DNA of 15,100 nucleotides from assembly GCA_045809925.1 (NCBI GenBank), contig JBJMWX010000078.1, positions 1-15,100 of the forward strand, given 5' to 3'. Position numbers and translations under genes: made by a program. The notes beneath the pieces are model-generated. The model made no database searches. It was not told the DNA's origin and worked only from the letters and a program-made list of their open reading frames with translations. Positions 1 through 7,674 of the stretch are shown here, one piece after another; the stretch's first letter is position 1; every line of letters starts with the position of its first letter. This stretch comes from CADDYX01 sp045809925 (GTDB lineage: Bacteria; Verrucomicrobiota; Verrucomicrobiia; Chthoniobacterales; UBA10450).

Positions 1-2542
1 CGCCTTGTTCATCCGGCGCCACTTCGAGGCCGGGCAGTGTGCAAAATGCTTTCGGCGCTGGAGTAGGTGCTGGCTCGGAACTCGGGTTGAGCAGGACTTT
101 GCGAATTCGACTGTTGGCCGTGTCGGCAATGTAGAGATTGCCGGCCTGGTCGAGATCGATGGCGAGCGCGAGGTTGATTTGAGCAGACGTCGCAGCGCCG
201 CCATCCCCACTGTAGTGGCCGCATGGCATCGGGCTATAGTCGCCGCAGGTTGCGCCCATCGTTCCGGTGAGCAGCGTTGGCCCGCTCCCCGCAACCGTGG
301 TGATGATTCCGTCGGGCAATGGGTCACCGCTGGCCGAGATCGATGTGCTGACGGTGATTTTGCGGACCCGCTGATTAAGAAAGTCCATGAAGTAGATTGA
401 TCCGTCAGGTCCGAGCCGAATGCTGCTCGGATCGGACAAGGTGGCGAGCGCAGCTGGTCCGCCGTCGCCGGTGTAACCGTTTACCTGGTTGCCGGCGATG
501 GTTGTTACCTGACCAAGAGCAAGGTCGACTTTGCGAATGCGGTTGTTGAACACGTCGGCCACATACAACGCCTTGCCATCCGGCGTCGCGACCACACTCC
601 ATGGCGCAAAGAAGCGCGCCTGATCGATTGGCCCGTCCTGATAGTTGAGAGGCTCCTGATAGCGAACGCCGAGCACCGGCACCACGACGCTTTGAGGCGG
701 AAGCCCGGTGACAACTGAGATCTGGCCGGTCTGCGCGTCGATCCGGAGAATTCGACAGAGGCCGACTTCAGCGATGAGCAGGTCGCCATTTGGCGCAAAC
801 GTAACATCCTTGGCCGCGATAACGGCGGCATCGCGGTAGTCGATCGAGCCGGTCTGCGGCACCCGCGTCTGACCGCCGCCGATGATGGTGTTGATCGTTC
901 CCGGAGCGAGCACCAGCGGCTTGGCATTGTTCGGGAAGAGTGTGACCGGCTGATCGGAATCGTTGATCGCCCGAATTCCGGCGTCGATTACCACGACCAG
1001 GCCCGCAGGCGAAACAGACAGCGCTCCAAGAGTTCGTCCGAAAAAGTTTCCCTGGATCGCCGGTCCGCCATCGCCGCGATCGTTGAGGCTTTGCGCGCCG
1101 CAGTCATAGCTGGCGACGCCGAGTCGAATGCACGGAAGCGCAGAACCGGCGACCGTAGTGACTGTGCCGTCGGGGTTCACGCGACGGACACGGAGGTCCC
1201 AGGGCTCGGTAAAATAGATGCCGCGCGGACCGGCGGCGACGCCTTCGGGTTTGTAAACCGAGGCGAGCGTCGCGGGAATGTTGGCGTCGAGATCCGCACC
1301 GGCCGTCGTGCTGATCAGGCCGTTCAATTTTGAGATCGTGCGGAGCTTCCCGTTACCGCGGTCGACCACCACGATGTTACCATCGGCATCGGCAAAGGCT
1401 GCTTCCGGCGAGAGCAGGCCGGACTGCGTTGCCGGAACGTTATCGGGTCCGTTTCCGAGCGCCTTGTTGCCGCCAATCGTCTGAATGATTCCGGTCCGCC
1501 AGTCGACCCGCCGAACCAGCATGGTCCACTGCGTTTTCGCTCCGCTGGGGCACGTCGGACACTGAACCGTGGCGCCGCTTTCCTCGGTAAAGAGAAGATC
1601 TCCGTTCTGCGCAAAACGGATCGCCTTGGCCCAGGCCATCTTTGCGTCTGTCGCCGGGCCGCCGTCGCCTTCATCTCCGTCGATCGCCGCCCCGTTGCCG
1701 CCGGCGATGATCGCATCGGACTTGCCGGCGATCAGGACAGGCTTCGGCCCGCCCGGGTAGATGGCGACCGGCTGAGCGAGCAGGTTGATGTAGCGCACCC
1801 GGTAATCGGACTCGGTGACGAGCAGATTGCCTGACGGATCGAGCGCCAGGCCCCACGGCGCGGAGAAAGTGACGTTGGTCCGCGGCACGCTGGTGATGAT
1901 CCCGGTTGCGTGATCAACGCGGCGGACCGTGTTGCTGTCGGTTTCGGAGATGTAAACGTTGCCAGCCGGATCAACCACGAGACCGGTCGGACTGCAGAGT
2001 TCGCCGGCGGTCGCCTGCATGCCGTCGGTAACAGACGTGCATGTCGAGCCGGCCGGCCCGCCCTTCCCGGCAAAGAGAGTGATGACGCCGGTCGCCGGAT
2101 CGACACGTCGGACGCTGTTGTTCCAGTTGTCACTAAAGAACACGGCGCCATCACTGCCCACCGCGACGCCGAGCGGAAAGTTCATTGCTGCGTTCATTGC
2201 CGCACCGCCGTCGCCGGAGTAGCCCACATCGCCTGAACCGGCGACGTTCCGCACTTTGCCGCTTTTCGGGTCGATCGCACGAAGACGGTTATTGTAGGTG
2301 TCGACGATGATGATCGACCCGTCCGGCGCAACGGCGGCGTCGTATGGCTGAGAGAACGTCGAGGTGGCCGCGGCCGCGTTGTCCGCCGAGCCGCCGGCGA
2401 ATGTGGTGATCGTTCCGGCCTGCTGAGCCGGCGGGGTGTCGCCGTGAATCGCGTGGATCAGGAATCCGGCGGCGAGAAAAATGAGACTGCCCGCAAGCCA
2501 CACGGACGGGCGCCTGACGTGGTTGGTGCCTCGTGGCGGCAT
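1..2542 (-). CDS. Secreted NHL-repeat beta-propeller protein (3' end outside window)
   Basis: The frame is open from ATG 2542 to the window edge, giving 847 residues with no stop; an in-frame TAA lies just upstream of the ATG, so the start cannot be earlier. No clear Shine-Dalgarno is seen. Residues 10-32 form a hydrophobic signal peptide or anchor after a basic N-terminus. The rest is about 12 NHL-type repeats built on the pattern GYSGDGGPA / P.G.A.D..GN.Y.AD..NNRIR.V / G.I.T.AG (clear examples near 101-158, 664-684 and 685-751), enough for two six-bladed propellers. A Pro-rich linker (about 819-830) follows the last blade, so another domain probably begins outside the window. NHL propellers of this type are usually extracellular or periplasmic binding scaffolds; ligand and function cannot be told. 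Four inter-blade loops carry cysteine pairs. The gene stands apart from its upstream neighbour by about 210 nt. Confidence 0.9.
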   Translation of the reverse strand, partial: MPPRGTNHVRRPSVWLAGSLIFLAAGFLIHAIHGDTPPAQQAGTITTFAGGSADNAAAATSTFSQPYDAAVAPDGSIIIVDTYNNRLRAIDPKSGKVRNVAGSGDVGYSGDGGAAMNAAMNFPLGVAVGSDGAVFFSDNWNNSVRRVDPATGVITLFAGKGGPAGSTCTSVTDGMQATAGELCSPTGLVVDPAGNVYISETDSNTVRRVDHATGIITSVPRTNVTFSAPWGLALDPSGNLLVTESDYRVRYINLLAQPVAIYPGGPKPVLIAGKSDAIIAGGNGAAIDGDEGDGGPATDAKMAWAKAIRFAQNGDLLFTEESGATVQCPTCPSGAKTQWTMLVRRVDWRTGIIQTIGGNKALGNGPDNVPATQSGLLSPEAAFADADGNIVVVDRGNGKLRTISKLNGLISTTAGADLDANIPATLASVYKPEGVAAGPRGIYFTEPWDLRVRRVNPDGTVTTVAGSALPCIRLGVASYDCGAQSLNDRGDGGPAIQGNFFGRTLGALSVSPAGLVVVIDAGIRAINDSDQPVTLFPNNAKPLVLAPGTINTIIGGGQTRVPQTGSIDYRDAAVIAAKDVTFAPNGDLLIAEVGLCRILRIDAQTGQISVVTGLPPQSVVVPVLGVRYQEPLNYQDGPIDQARFFAPWSVVATPDGKALYVADVFNNRIRKVDLALGQVTTIAGNQVNGYTGDGGPAALATLSDPSSIRLGPDGSIYFMDFLNQRVRKITVSTSISASGDPLPDGIITTVAGSGPTLLTGTMGATCGDYSPMPCGHYSGDGGAATSAQINLALAIDLDQAGNLYIADTANSRIRKVLLNPSSEPAPTPAPKAFCTLPGLEVAPDEQG

Positions 2543-2751
2543 AGCTCGGTCGAATTATGATTCGGCCGAAGACGTAGAAATGCGTCCGTCGAAAAACGTG
2601 GATCGGCAGTTTTTGCAGAAACAAACCGGCACACTGGTTGCGCCTCGCAAAGCGACAAGGTGAAGGCGATCTCCGAGCGCACTGGGTCACGGACGGTCCG
2701 GAAGAGATCGCGCCCGGAGGTGGCGATCAAGCTAACGGCGGCGCCGGAAAA
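2543..2751. other. Intergenic gap upstream of the NHL gene
   Basis: This 209-nt stretch separates two minus-strand genes and should hold the NHL gene's promoter if that gene is transcribed alone. I see no convincing promoter hexamers, no poly-T terminator and no conserved RNA. Open frames across it in both directions are compositional; none has a ribosome site or a recognisable product. Confidence 0.4.
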
Positions 2752-3033
2752 TTACTGCGACTGGGCGCGGGCTTCGGCGATCAGGGTCGCGCGCTCGCGG
2801 TAGCAGTAGCTTTTCCAGCTCTGGTCGGACGAATTTTCGCCATTGTGAGTCTCAATTCCGTAACCGGTCGACTGCACGCTCTGCAGCGCTTGAGCGTCGG
2901 CTGCGATTCGGCGTGCCTGCTCAGCGCGGTACTGCTGCACGAGTTGCGAGAGGGCGAGGGCTGCCGCGAGGGCGGTGATGACAACCGCTGCGGTTAACCG
3001 GATGCGAAAGACACGCGCGACGAAGAACACCAT
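2752..3033 (-). CDS. Small single-TM protein, unknown function
   Basis: ATG 3033 to TAA 2752 encodes 93 residues. Residues 1-11 are short and basic/aromatic, about 12-32 form one strongly hydrophobic segment (LTAAVVITALAAALALSQL), and a charged, Gln/Ala-rich helix-like stretch follows (about 35-55, QQYRAEQARRIAADAQ) before a more polar tail. The layout suits a membrane-anchored protein with a short periplasmic or cytoplasmic helical stalk. Third codon positions are GC-rich, as in real genes here. An upstream TTG at 3111 would add 26 residues ahead of the hydrophobic segment, so I prefer the ATG, although its GAGG motif sits very close. I do not recognise a family. The opposite-strand ORF covering the same bases lacks any comparable structure. 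Confidence 0.55.
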   Translation of the reverse strand: MVFFVARVFRIRLTAAVVITALAAALALSQLVQQYRAEQARRIAADAQALQSVQSTGYGIETHNGENSSDQSWKSYCYRERATLIAEARAQSQ

Positions 3034-3169
3034 GCCTCGTTTGGAGCAAAGTGAATGCCAGCCACTAATCGCGCCGCGAAATTTGTGATGCGAGGTACTG
3101 GCCGCGCTCAACCCGTCGGCGTTTTAGGGGCGATCACGACCGAAGCACGTCGCTTCCACCTCGTCGTGG
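3034..3169. promoter_or_regulatory. Divergent intergenic region, promoters inferred
   Basis: The minus-strand TM-protein gene and the plus-strand glycosyltransferase unit diverge from here, so promoters for both should lie in or near this stretch. I do not see a convincing sigma-70 hexamer pair, hairpin or operator repeat. The call rests only on gene orientation. Confidence 0.3.
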
Positions 3170-3328
3170 ATGAACGAGAGGGATTCATTTCGCTCCCAGG
3201 CCGCGGGTGAGATAGCGTTGCGCAACATATTGATGGAAGTGCAGTTGCAGGACACACCCGAGCCGATTGATCGAGACGGAGGAAGTCGCGCGATAACCGT
3301 GCGTCTGCGTCTGCCGGGTGCGAGCTAG
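3170..3328 (+). CDS. Possible 52-residue ORF abutting the glycosyltransferase
   Basis: ATG 3170 runs to TAG 3326-3328, and the next base starts the ATG of the glycosyltransferase at 3329. The encoded peptide is polar and acidic in its first half (NERDSFRSQAAGEIALRNIL) and basic at its end. It has no signal peptide, TM segment or motif that I recognise, and no good ribosome site precedes its ATG. An in-frame TAG at 3125-3127 bounds it upstream. The stop-start junction is the main argument for reality, because the glycosyltransferase itself has no Shine-Dalgarno and could depend on translation of this ORF. It may equally be a leader or a chance frame. Confidence 0.3.
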   Translation: MNERDSFRSQAAGEIALRNILMEVQLQDTPEPIDRDGGSRAITVRLRLPGAS

Positions 3329-4030
3329 ATGCGCGCCGTCGTCGTGATTCCCATCTATAACGAGCATCAAAACATTGCTCCGTTGGTCGAGGCAATCCAT
3401 CAGCACGCTCCGGGTCTGCACGTCCTGTTTGTGGATGACAACTCACCGGACGGGAGCGGCCAGATCGCCGATGAACTGGGATTGCAACACCCAGGTCGGG
3501 TATTTGTGCTTCATCGTCCGAAAAAGGAAGGGCTCGGCAAAGCGTACGTCGAAGCGTTCCGATATCTCGCAGGCAAAGACTACGACTATGTCCTGCAAAT
3601 GGACGCGGATTTTTCCCACGATCCGGCGCATCTCCCGCTCTTACTCGGCCGGGCGCATGAGCACGACCTGGTGATTGGTTCGCGTTACCTGAATGGGATC
3701 AGCGTGATCAACTGGGACTTGAAGCGGCTGGTCTTAAGCAAGGCGGCGACGAAGTACGTGCAGATCATGACTGGGATGCCATTCACGGACGCAACCAGTG
3801 GATTTAACTGCTGGCGGCGAAGCGCTTTGGAAGCGGTGGGTTACGAGACGACATTTTCGAGCGGTTACATGTTTCTGATCGAGATGAAGTACAAGGCGTA
3901 CCGCTGCGGCTGCAAGGTGTCCGAAGTGCCGATCATCTTTGTCGAAAGAACGACTGGCGACTCGAAGCTGGATCGAGGCGTGTTCCTTGAAGCGTTCTGG
4001 GGTGTACTGCGGCTTCGGCTGAAATATTGA
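3329..4030 (+). CDS. GT2 glycosyltransferase, polyprenol-phosphate-mannose synthase-like
   Basis: This 233-residue protein is a GT-A fold family 2 glycosyltransferase most like the catalytic domain of DPM1/Ppm1, which transfers mannose from GDP-mannose to a polyprenyl phosphate on the cytoplasmic face of the membrane. Visible motifs in order: IPIYNEHQNI (7-16), the nucleotide-binding DDNSPDGSG (36-44), KKEGLGKAY (about 65-73), the metal-binding QMDADFSHDP (90-99, DxD at D92-D94), GSRY (117-120), TSGFNCWRR (about 156-164) and TTGDSKLD near 208-215. No C-terminal membrane segments or GtrA-like domain follow, so this is the compact soluble form. The substrate sugar is inferred from family resemblance; other GT2 enzymes using polyprenyl phosphate are possible. 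The product would donate sugar for cell-envelope glycans or protein glycosylation. The gene converges with bshA. Confidence 0.85.
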   Translation: MRAVVVIPIYNEHQNIAPLVEAIHQHAPGLHVLFVDDNSPDGSGQIADELGLQHPGRVFVLHRPKKEGLGKAYVEAFRYLAGKDYDYVLQMDADFSHDPAHLPLLLGRAHEHDLVIGSRYLNGISVINWDLKRLVLSKAATKYVQIMTGMPFTDATSGFNCWRRSALEAVGYETTFSSGYMFLIEMKYKAYRCGCKVSEVPIIFVERTTGDSKLDRGVFLEAFWGVLRLRLKY

Positions 4031-4053
4031 TCGCGGCCTCGCCCCTAATCATG

Positions 4054-4071
4054 GGTCGGCTCGGCCCGACC
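4054..4071. terminator. Possible hairpin between convergent genes
   Basis: GGTCGG at 4054-4059 pairs with CCGACC at 4066-4071 around a 6-nt loop, in the 58-nt space between the convergent glycosyltransferase and bshA genes. No U-tract follows on either strand, so intrinsic termination is uncertain. A second inverted repeat (4085-4098) lies nearby. Confidence 0.3.
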
Positions 4072-4084
4072 GGATCGGATCCTG

Positions 4085-4098
4085 CCACTCACGAGTGG
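4085..4098. repeat. Short inverted repeat over the bshA stop codon
   Basis: CCACTC and GAGTGG are perfect inverted copies separated by two bases, and the bshA TGA lies inside. The 2-nt centre is too tight for a full hairpin, so in RNA about 5 pairs with a 4-nt loop would form. It could contribute to 3'-end formation for bshA or be chance. Confidence 0.25.
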
Positions 4099-5225
4099 TA
4101 TCGCGCGAAGGACGTTCGGTAATAGAGGTCTTCGTAACGCGGCACTACCTGCGCCGCGGTGAACTTGCTTTCGGCGCGAGCCCGGCCTCGTTGGCCGATT
4201 TCCCATGCAAATTCCGGTGAGCGGGCGACGCGATCGAGCGCTGCGGCCATTGACGCGACGTCGCCGAAAGGAAACAACAGTCCCGCTCCATCAAGTACCT
4301 CAGGAATTCCGCCAATCTCAAAGGCGAGGACTGGTTTGCCGAAGAACATCGCCTCGAGGATGCTGAGGCCGAAGCTCTCCACCTCCGATGTGGAAACGAC
4401 GGCATCCGCGGCTTCGAGATAGTTCTCAATCAGCTCGGCGCCGCTCCGGATGATCACGCTTCCGCGCAGGTCGAACTCGTCGAGCAGCGCGTCATACGGA
4501 TCAAACGATGCGCCGGCGAGAATGAGCAGCCGAATTTTCTCGCGCTTGTCGAGCCTCGCGATGACCTGCAGCAGGAGATCGATTCGCTTGGTCGGCCGGA
4601 GGTTTGACATATGGAGGACGAGGAATTCATCCGTGAGACCAAGCTCGCGGCGCACTTCATCACGGGCGCGCGTCGGCCGCGCCGGGGTGAAAAAGTTGGG
4701 GATGACGTGAATATCCCGGGAGAGATCAAAAATCTGGAGTGTCTGCTGGCGCAGACTTTCTGAGACGGTGGTGACTGCGTCCGAGTGGTTGAGGGCGTGA
4801 GCGATCGCGGGTCGGTATTGTGGATTTGGGCCGAGCAGAGTTGTGTCCGTCCCGTGCAGAGTGGTGACGATTTTCGGCGCTGAGCTTCCGACCATTTCCG
4901 CGGCGAGAAATGCTGCGGTGGCATGTGGCACGGCGTAATGCACGTGGAGCAGGTCTAATTTTGCCGCGCGGCTCACATCGGCCATTTTCACCGCCAGCGG
5001 CAGCGTGTAGTCGGGACAGGGAAACACGCTGTGTTCTCCGACGGCGACCTCGTGGAAACGGATCCGCGCTGCTGAGAGATCGAGCCGCACCGGTTTCGCG
5101 TAGCTAAAGAAATGCACCTCATGGTGCCGGGCCGCGAGCTCCATTCCGAGCGCAGTGGCGAGAATGCCGCTGCCGCCGATGAGCGGAAAACACGTGATAC
5201 CGATTTTGAGCGGTCGATCAGCCAT
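4089..5225 (-). CDS. bshA: BshA, N-acetyl-alpha-D-glucosaminyl L-malate synthase
   Basis: BshA joins UDP-GlcNAc and L-malate to give GlcNAc-malate, the first step of bacillithiol synthesis, in the cytoplasm. From ATG 5225 the product is 378 residues, essentially the length I recall for Bacillus subtilis BshA. It is a GT4-family GT-B enzyme. N-terminal signature KIGITCFPLIGGSG (7-20) is characteristic of BshA, followed by HVHYAVPHA (94-102) and TTLHGTDTTLLG (121-132). In the C-terminal nucleotide-sugar domain the E-x7-E pair is E283/E291 within ESFGLSILEAM, then IGGIPEV. An open-frame extension to 5303 lies inside the upstream gene and precedes the signature, so I rejected it. The ATG sits 8 nt inside the BshC-like gene, so the two are probably translationally coupled. 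It is the last gene of the operon. Confidence 0.93.
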   Translation of the reverse strand: MADRPLKIGITCFPLIGGSGILATALGMELAARHHEVHFFSYAKPVRLDLSAARIRFHEVAVGEHSVFPCPDYTLPLAVKMADVSRAAKLDLLHVHYAVPHATAAFLAAEMVGSSAPKIVTTLHGTDTTLLGPNPQYRPAIAHALNHSDAVTTVSESLRQQTLQIFDLSRDIHVIPNFFTPARPTRARDEVRRELGLTDEFLVLHMSNLRPTKRIDLLLQVIARLDKREKIRLLILAGASFDPYDALLDEFDLRGSVIIRSGAELIENYLEAADAVVSTSEVESFGLSILEAMFFGKPVLAFEIGGIPEVLDGAGLLFPFGDVASMAAALDRVARSPEFAWEIGQRGRARAESKFTAAQVVPRYEDLYYRTSFARYHS

Positions 5226-5988
5226 TGGTGCCAACGTAGGCCTTATCCGGGTCCGAGATGTCCATTCGTGGGACGAATGTGACCTCCGGTGCGTCGGCTT
5301 CATTCAGATACTGCAGTTCGCCGGCGCCATGCACGTAATGCGTGCACCCGATGACTGACTGCATCCAGCGCAGGCGCGTGTCGCGCGTCGGGCTGATCTG
5401 GGTCCGCTCGAATTCCTCTCCGGGCAGCTCGATGAACTTATCCGCGCCCTTGTGCAGCAGCAGCTTTCCTGAGCGTGCCCGGGCGCGGACGATCTCGCCT
5501 TCCCATTTCACATCGACGAAGTAGTCGTCGACCGGAGTCGCTCGCGTTCTGAACGATGGGTCGGAAGAACGTTCGACTCGTATTCCATCGAGCAGCCCCA
5601 TCCTGGCATACATAGCGAGGCAGAAATCCGCGACGTTGCCGCTTTCGACGTCGCTGAAAATCTCGACCAGCTCTCGGTCCACATACGCCGGTAGCTGTCG
5701 TGTCATCTTTGCTCGCCACTCTGGAAGGACACGCTTGGCGTAAAGAGGGGAGAATTGTTTCTGCACCTTATTGGCGAACTCGAAATTCAACGCGTCTTCC
5801 CGTCCTGAGTGTCTCTCCTTAAGGACGGTGATTGTCTCCCGGGGATCATGGTCGCTGTCATGGAAGAAGAAGACGATTTCGCCTCCGATTTCCGCCTGCA
5901 GCCGTCGGGCGGCCACGATTTTCGCGTAGAGGAATCGCTTCGGAAAAAATCCGCACGGCTGCTGGCCGAAACAAATCACCGGCGACAT
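5218..5988 (-). CDS. Compact BshC-like protein (putative cysteine-adding enzyme core)
   Basis: BshC adds cysteine to GlcN-malate, the last step of bacillithiol synthesis. This 256-residue protein shows pieces that line up in order with BshC: GQQPCGFFPKRFLYAKIVAARRL (8-30) resembles the family's TGQQ.GLFGGPLYTLYK.. segment, HDSDHD (43-48) resembles EDHDF, and SPTRDTRLRWMQ...YVHGAGELQYL (199-228) resembles SPN.LLRP..QD...YV.GPGE.AY. Classical BshC is about 540 residues with a C-terminal coiled-coil; here that region, part of the N-terminus and much of the connecting domain are absent. It starts 3 nt after the symporter stop and overlaps bshA by 8 nt, which supports a bacillithiol role. Whether it still ligates cysteine, uses another amino acid, or is only a structural relative is inference. 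The alignment was done by eye from memory. Confidence 0.7.
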   Translation of the reverse strand: MSPVICFGQQPCGFFPKRFLYAKIVAARRLQAEIGGEIVFFFHDSDHDPRETITVLKERHSGREDALNFEFANKVQKQFSPLYAKRVLPEWRAKMTRQLPAYVDRELVEIFSDVESGNVADFCLAMYARMGLLDGIRVERSSDPSFRTRATPVDDYFVDVKWEGEIVRARARSGKLLLHKGADKFIELPGEEFERTQISPTRDTRLRWMQSVIGCTHYVHGAGELQYLNEADAPEVTFVPRMDISDPDKAYVGTNG

Positions 5989-5991
5989 GGC

Positions 5992-7674
5992 TTACGTCAC
6001 GCTGCTCACCGCGCCGGGAGCGTCGTTTCGGAAAATTGTGTGCTGCAAGGCCAGGCTAAAGAGCAGCACCGCCCCGCAGCCGATCACGTTGTACCAAAGA
6101 TAACTGATGTTAAGCGTGGCGAAGAGCACAAGCACGAGCAGCTGGGCGACGACGGCGGCGAAAAACACGGCCGAGCCGCGGACCTTGCGCAGGAAAAATG
6201 CGACGAGAAACAGGCCGAGAACACTGCCGTAGAAAATTGAGCCGAGGATGTTCCCGGCTTCGACCAGGTTCTCCACCAGGTTGGCAAATGAGGCGACGCC
6301 GATCGCGACAAGTCCCCACGCGATCGTGAGTATCTGCGTCGCTACCACGTAATGATGATCAGGCGCATTAGGCCGGAGGAGCGGCCGGTAAAAGTCCACG
6401 GCGGTGGTCGACCCAAGGGCGTTCAAGGTGGCCGCTGTCGCCGACATCGTGGCGCAAAAAATGACCGCGATGAGCAAACCGACCACGCCGTGCGGCAGAT
6501 GCTGCAAAACAAAGGTGATGAAGACGTAGTCGGAGTCCTTGCTCTTCGGACTCGCGCCGGCGCGCTCCAGAATCGTTTTGGTCTGATCGCGAATTGCACG
6601 CGCCTCTGCGTCCAACCGCTGAAGTTGGTCAGCCGGGGGCGCCGCCGCAGAGGTGAGGAGGGACCGCTTGCGCTCAAAGACATCATCGAACTGCGTCTGC
6701 AACCGGTTCAGGTCCGCGCCGTGACCGAGCGCAACGGCGCGTTGGTAGGCCGGCTGGTTGAAGTAGATCGGCGGTTTCTCGAACTGATAGAAGAGAAAGA
6801 TCATCGCGCCGAGTAACAGGATCAGGAACTGCATCGGCACCTTGACGATTGCGTTGAAAAGGAGACCGAACCGGCTCGCGGTTAACGATCCCCCGGCGAG
6901 GTAGCGCTGCACCTGCGATTGGTCGGCGCCGAAATAAGAAAGCGCGAGGAAAAACCCGCCGAAGATCCCGCTCCAGATCGTGTAGCGCTTGTTCGGGTCC
7001 AGCGAGAGATCGACCGCCTGCAGTTTGCCCATTTTGCCGGCAATCGAGAGCGCACCTGCAAAGGACAAATCGTTCGGAAGTCGATAGACCGCGATGCCGA
7101 AGGCCAGTGCCATCCCGACGAAGATGATCAGGATTTGATAACGCTGGGTGATGCTGACGATTTTTGTTCCACCAAATGCGGTGTAGGCGATGACGAGACT
7201 GCCTGCGACCCAGATCGTCAGGTTGAGGCGCCAGCCGAGGAGCGCGGAAAGAATGATTGCCGGCGCGTAGACAGTGATCCCGGCAGCGAGACCCCGCTGA
7301 ATGAGAAAGAGAAACGCGCCGAGCAGCCGCGTCTTCCGGTCAAACCGCTGGCCAAGGTATTCGTAGGCGGTGAAAACGCGGAGCCGCTGAAAGATCGGAA
7401 CGAAAATCGCGCACACGGTCACGAGGGCGAACGGCTGACCGAAGTAATTTTGGATAAAGCCGATCCCGCTCTCGTAAGCCTGTCCGGGCATGGAGAGGAA
7501 GGTGATCGGGCCCGCCTGCGTCGCGAGAACCGAGAGGCCGATTGTGCCCCAGCGAATGCTGTGATCGCCTTTTAAATAATGGCCAAGCGTTTCGCGACCG
7601 CGTGTCCGCCACAGCCCATAGAGCGGGATCGCGAGAATCGTCGCGATCAGAACGACGTAGTCGAGCCGGTTCAC
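5992..7674 (-). CDS. Sodium:solute symporter (SSS family)
   Basis: The product is a polytopic membrane protein of 560 residues with the SSS/LeuT-type layout: about 13 hydrophobic segments, a first helix at roughly 5-22, the Na+-site-type stretch SVLATQAGPITFLSMPG (48-64), TAYEYLGQRF (about 102-111), and GGFFLALSYFGADQSQVQRYL in the middle. A hydrophilic insertion with helical, charged character (FDDVFERKRSLL to ASPKSKDSD) interrupts the later half. I chose the GTG at 7674 because its GTGA overlaps the stop of the 39-residue gene; an open frame reaching 7740 would add 22 non-membrane residues. TAA is followed 3 nt later by the BshC-like start. The substrate is unknown. Its place between a secreted deacetylase and bacillithiol genes suggests import of a sugar-malate, amino-sugar or thiol-derived product (inference). 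Confidence 0.9.
   Translation of the reverse strand: MNRLDYVVLIATILAIPLYGLWRTRGRETLGHYLKGDHSIRWGTIGLSVLATQAGPITFLSMPGQAYESGIGFIQNYFGQPFALVTVCAIFVPIFQRLRVFTAYEYLGQRFDRKTRLLGAFLFLIQRGLAAGITVYAPAIILSALLGWRLNLTIWVAGSLVIAYTAFGGTKIVSITQRYQILIIFVGMALAFGIAVYRLPNDLSFAGALSIAGKMGKLQAVDLSLDPNKRYTIWSGIFGGFFLALSYFGADQSQVQRYLAGGSLTASRFGLLFNAIVKVPMQFLILLLGAMIFLFYQFEKPPIYFNQPAYQRAVALGHGADLNRLQTQFDDVFERKRSLLTSAAAPPADQLQRLDAEARAIRDQTKTILERAGASPKSKDSDYVFITFVLQHLPHGVVGLLIAVIFCATMSATAATLNALGSTTAVDFYRPLLRPNAPDHHYVVATQILTIAWGLVAIGVASFANLVENLVEAGNILGSIFYGSVLGLFLVAFFLRKVRGSAVFFAAVVAQLLVLVLFATLNISYLWYNVIGCGAVLLFSLALQHTIFRNDAPGAVSSVT

Noticed and set aside
1..2542. Possible pseudogene, because short open frames scatter over this stretch in other frames
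   Set aside because: The remaining minus frame is open across all 847 codons with regular NHL repeats, so the gene is intact within the window and merely lacks its 3' end.
5226..5303. 26-residue N-terminal extension of BshA
   Set aside because: It lies within the upstream BshC-like gene and precedes the conserved start region; without it the length matches characterised BshA.
6919..7575. A 218-codon plus-strand ORF opposite the symporter
   Set aside because: Highly charged low-complexity-like translation, mirror of hydrophobic codons on the real strand; no recognisable domain.
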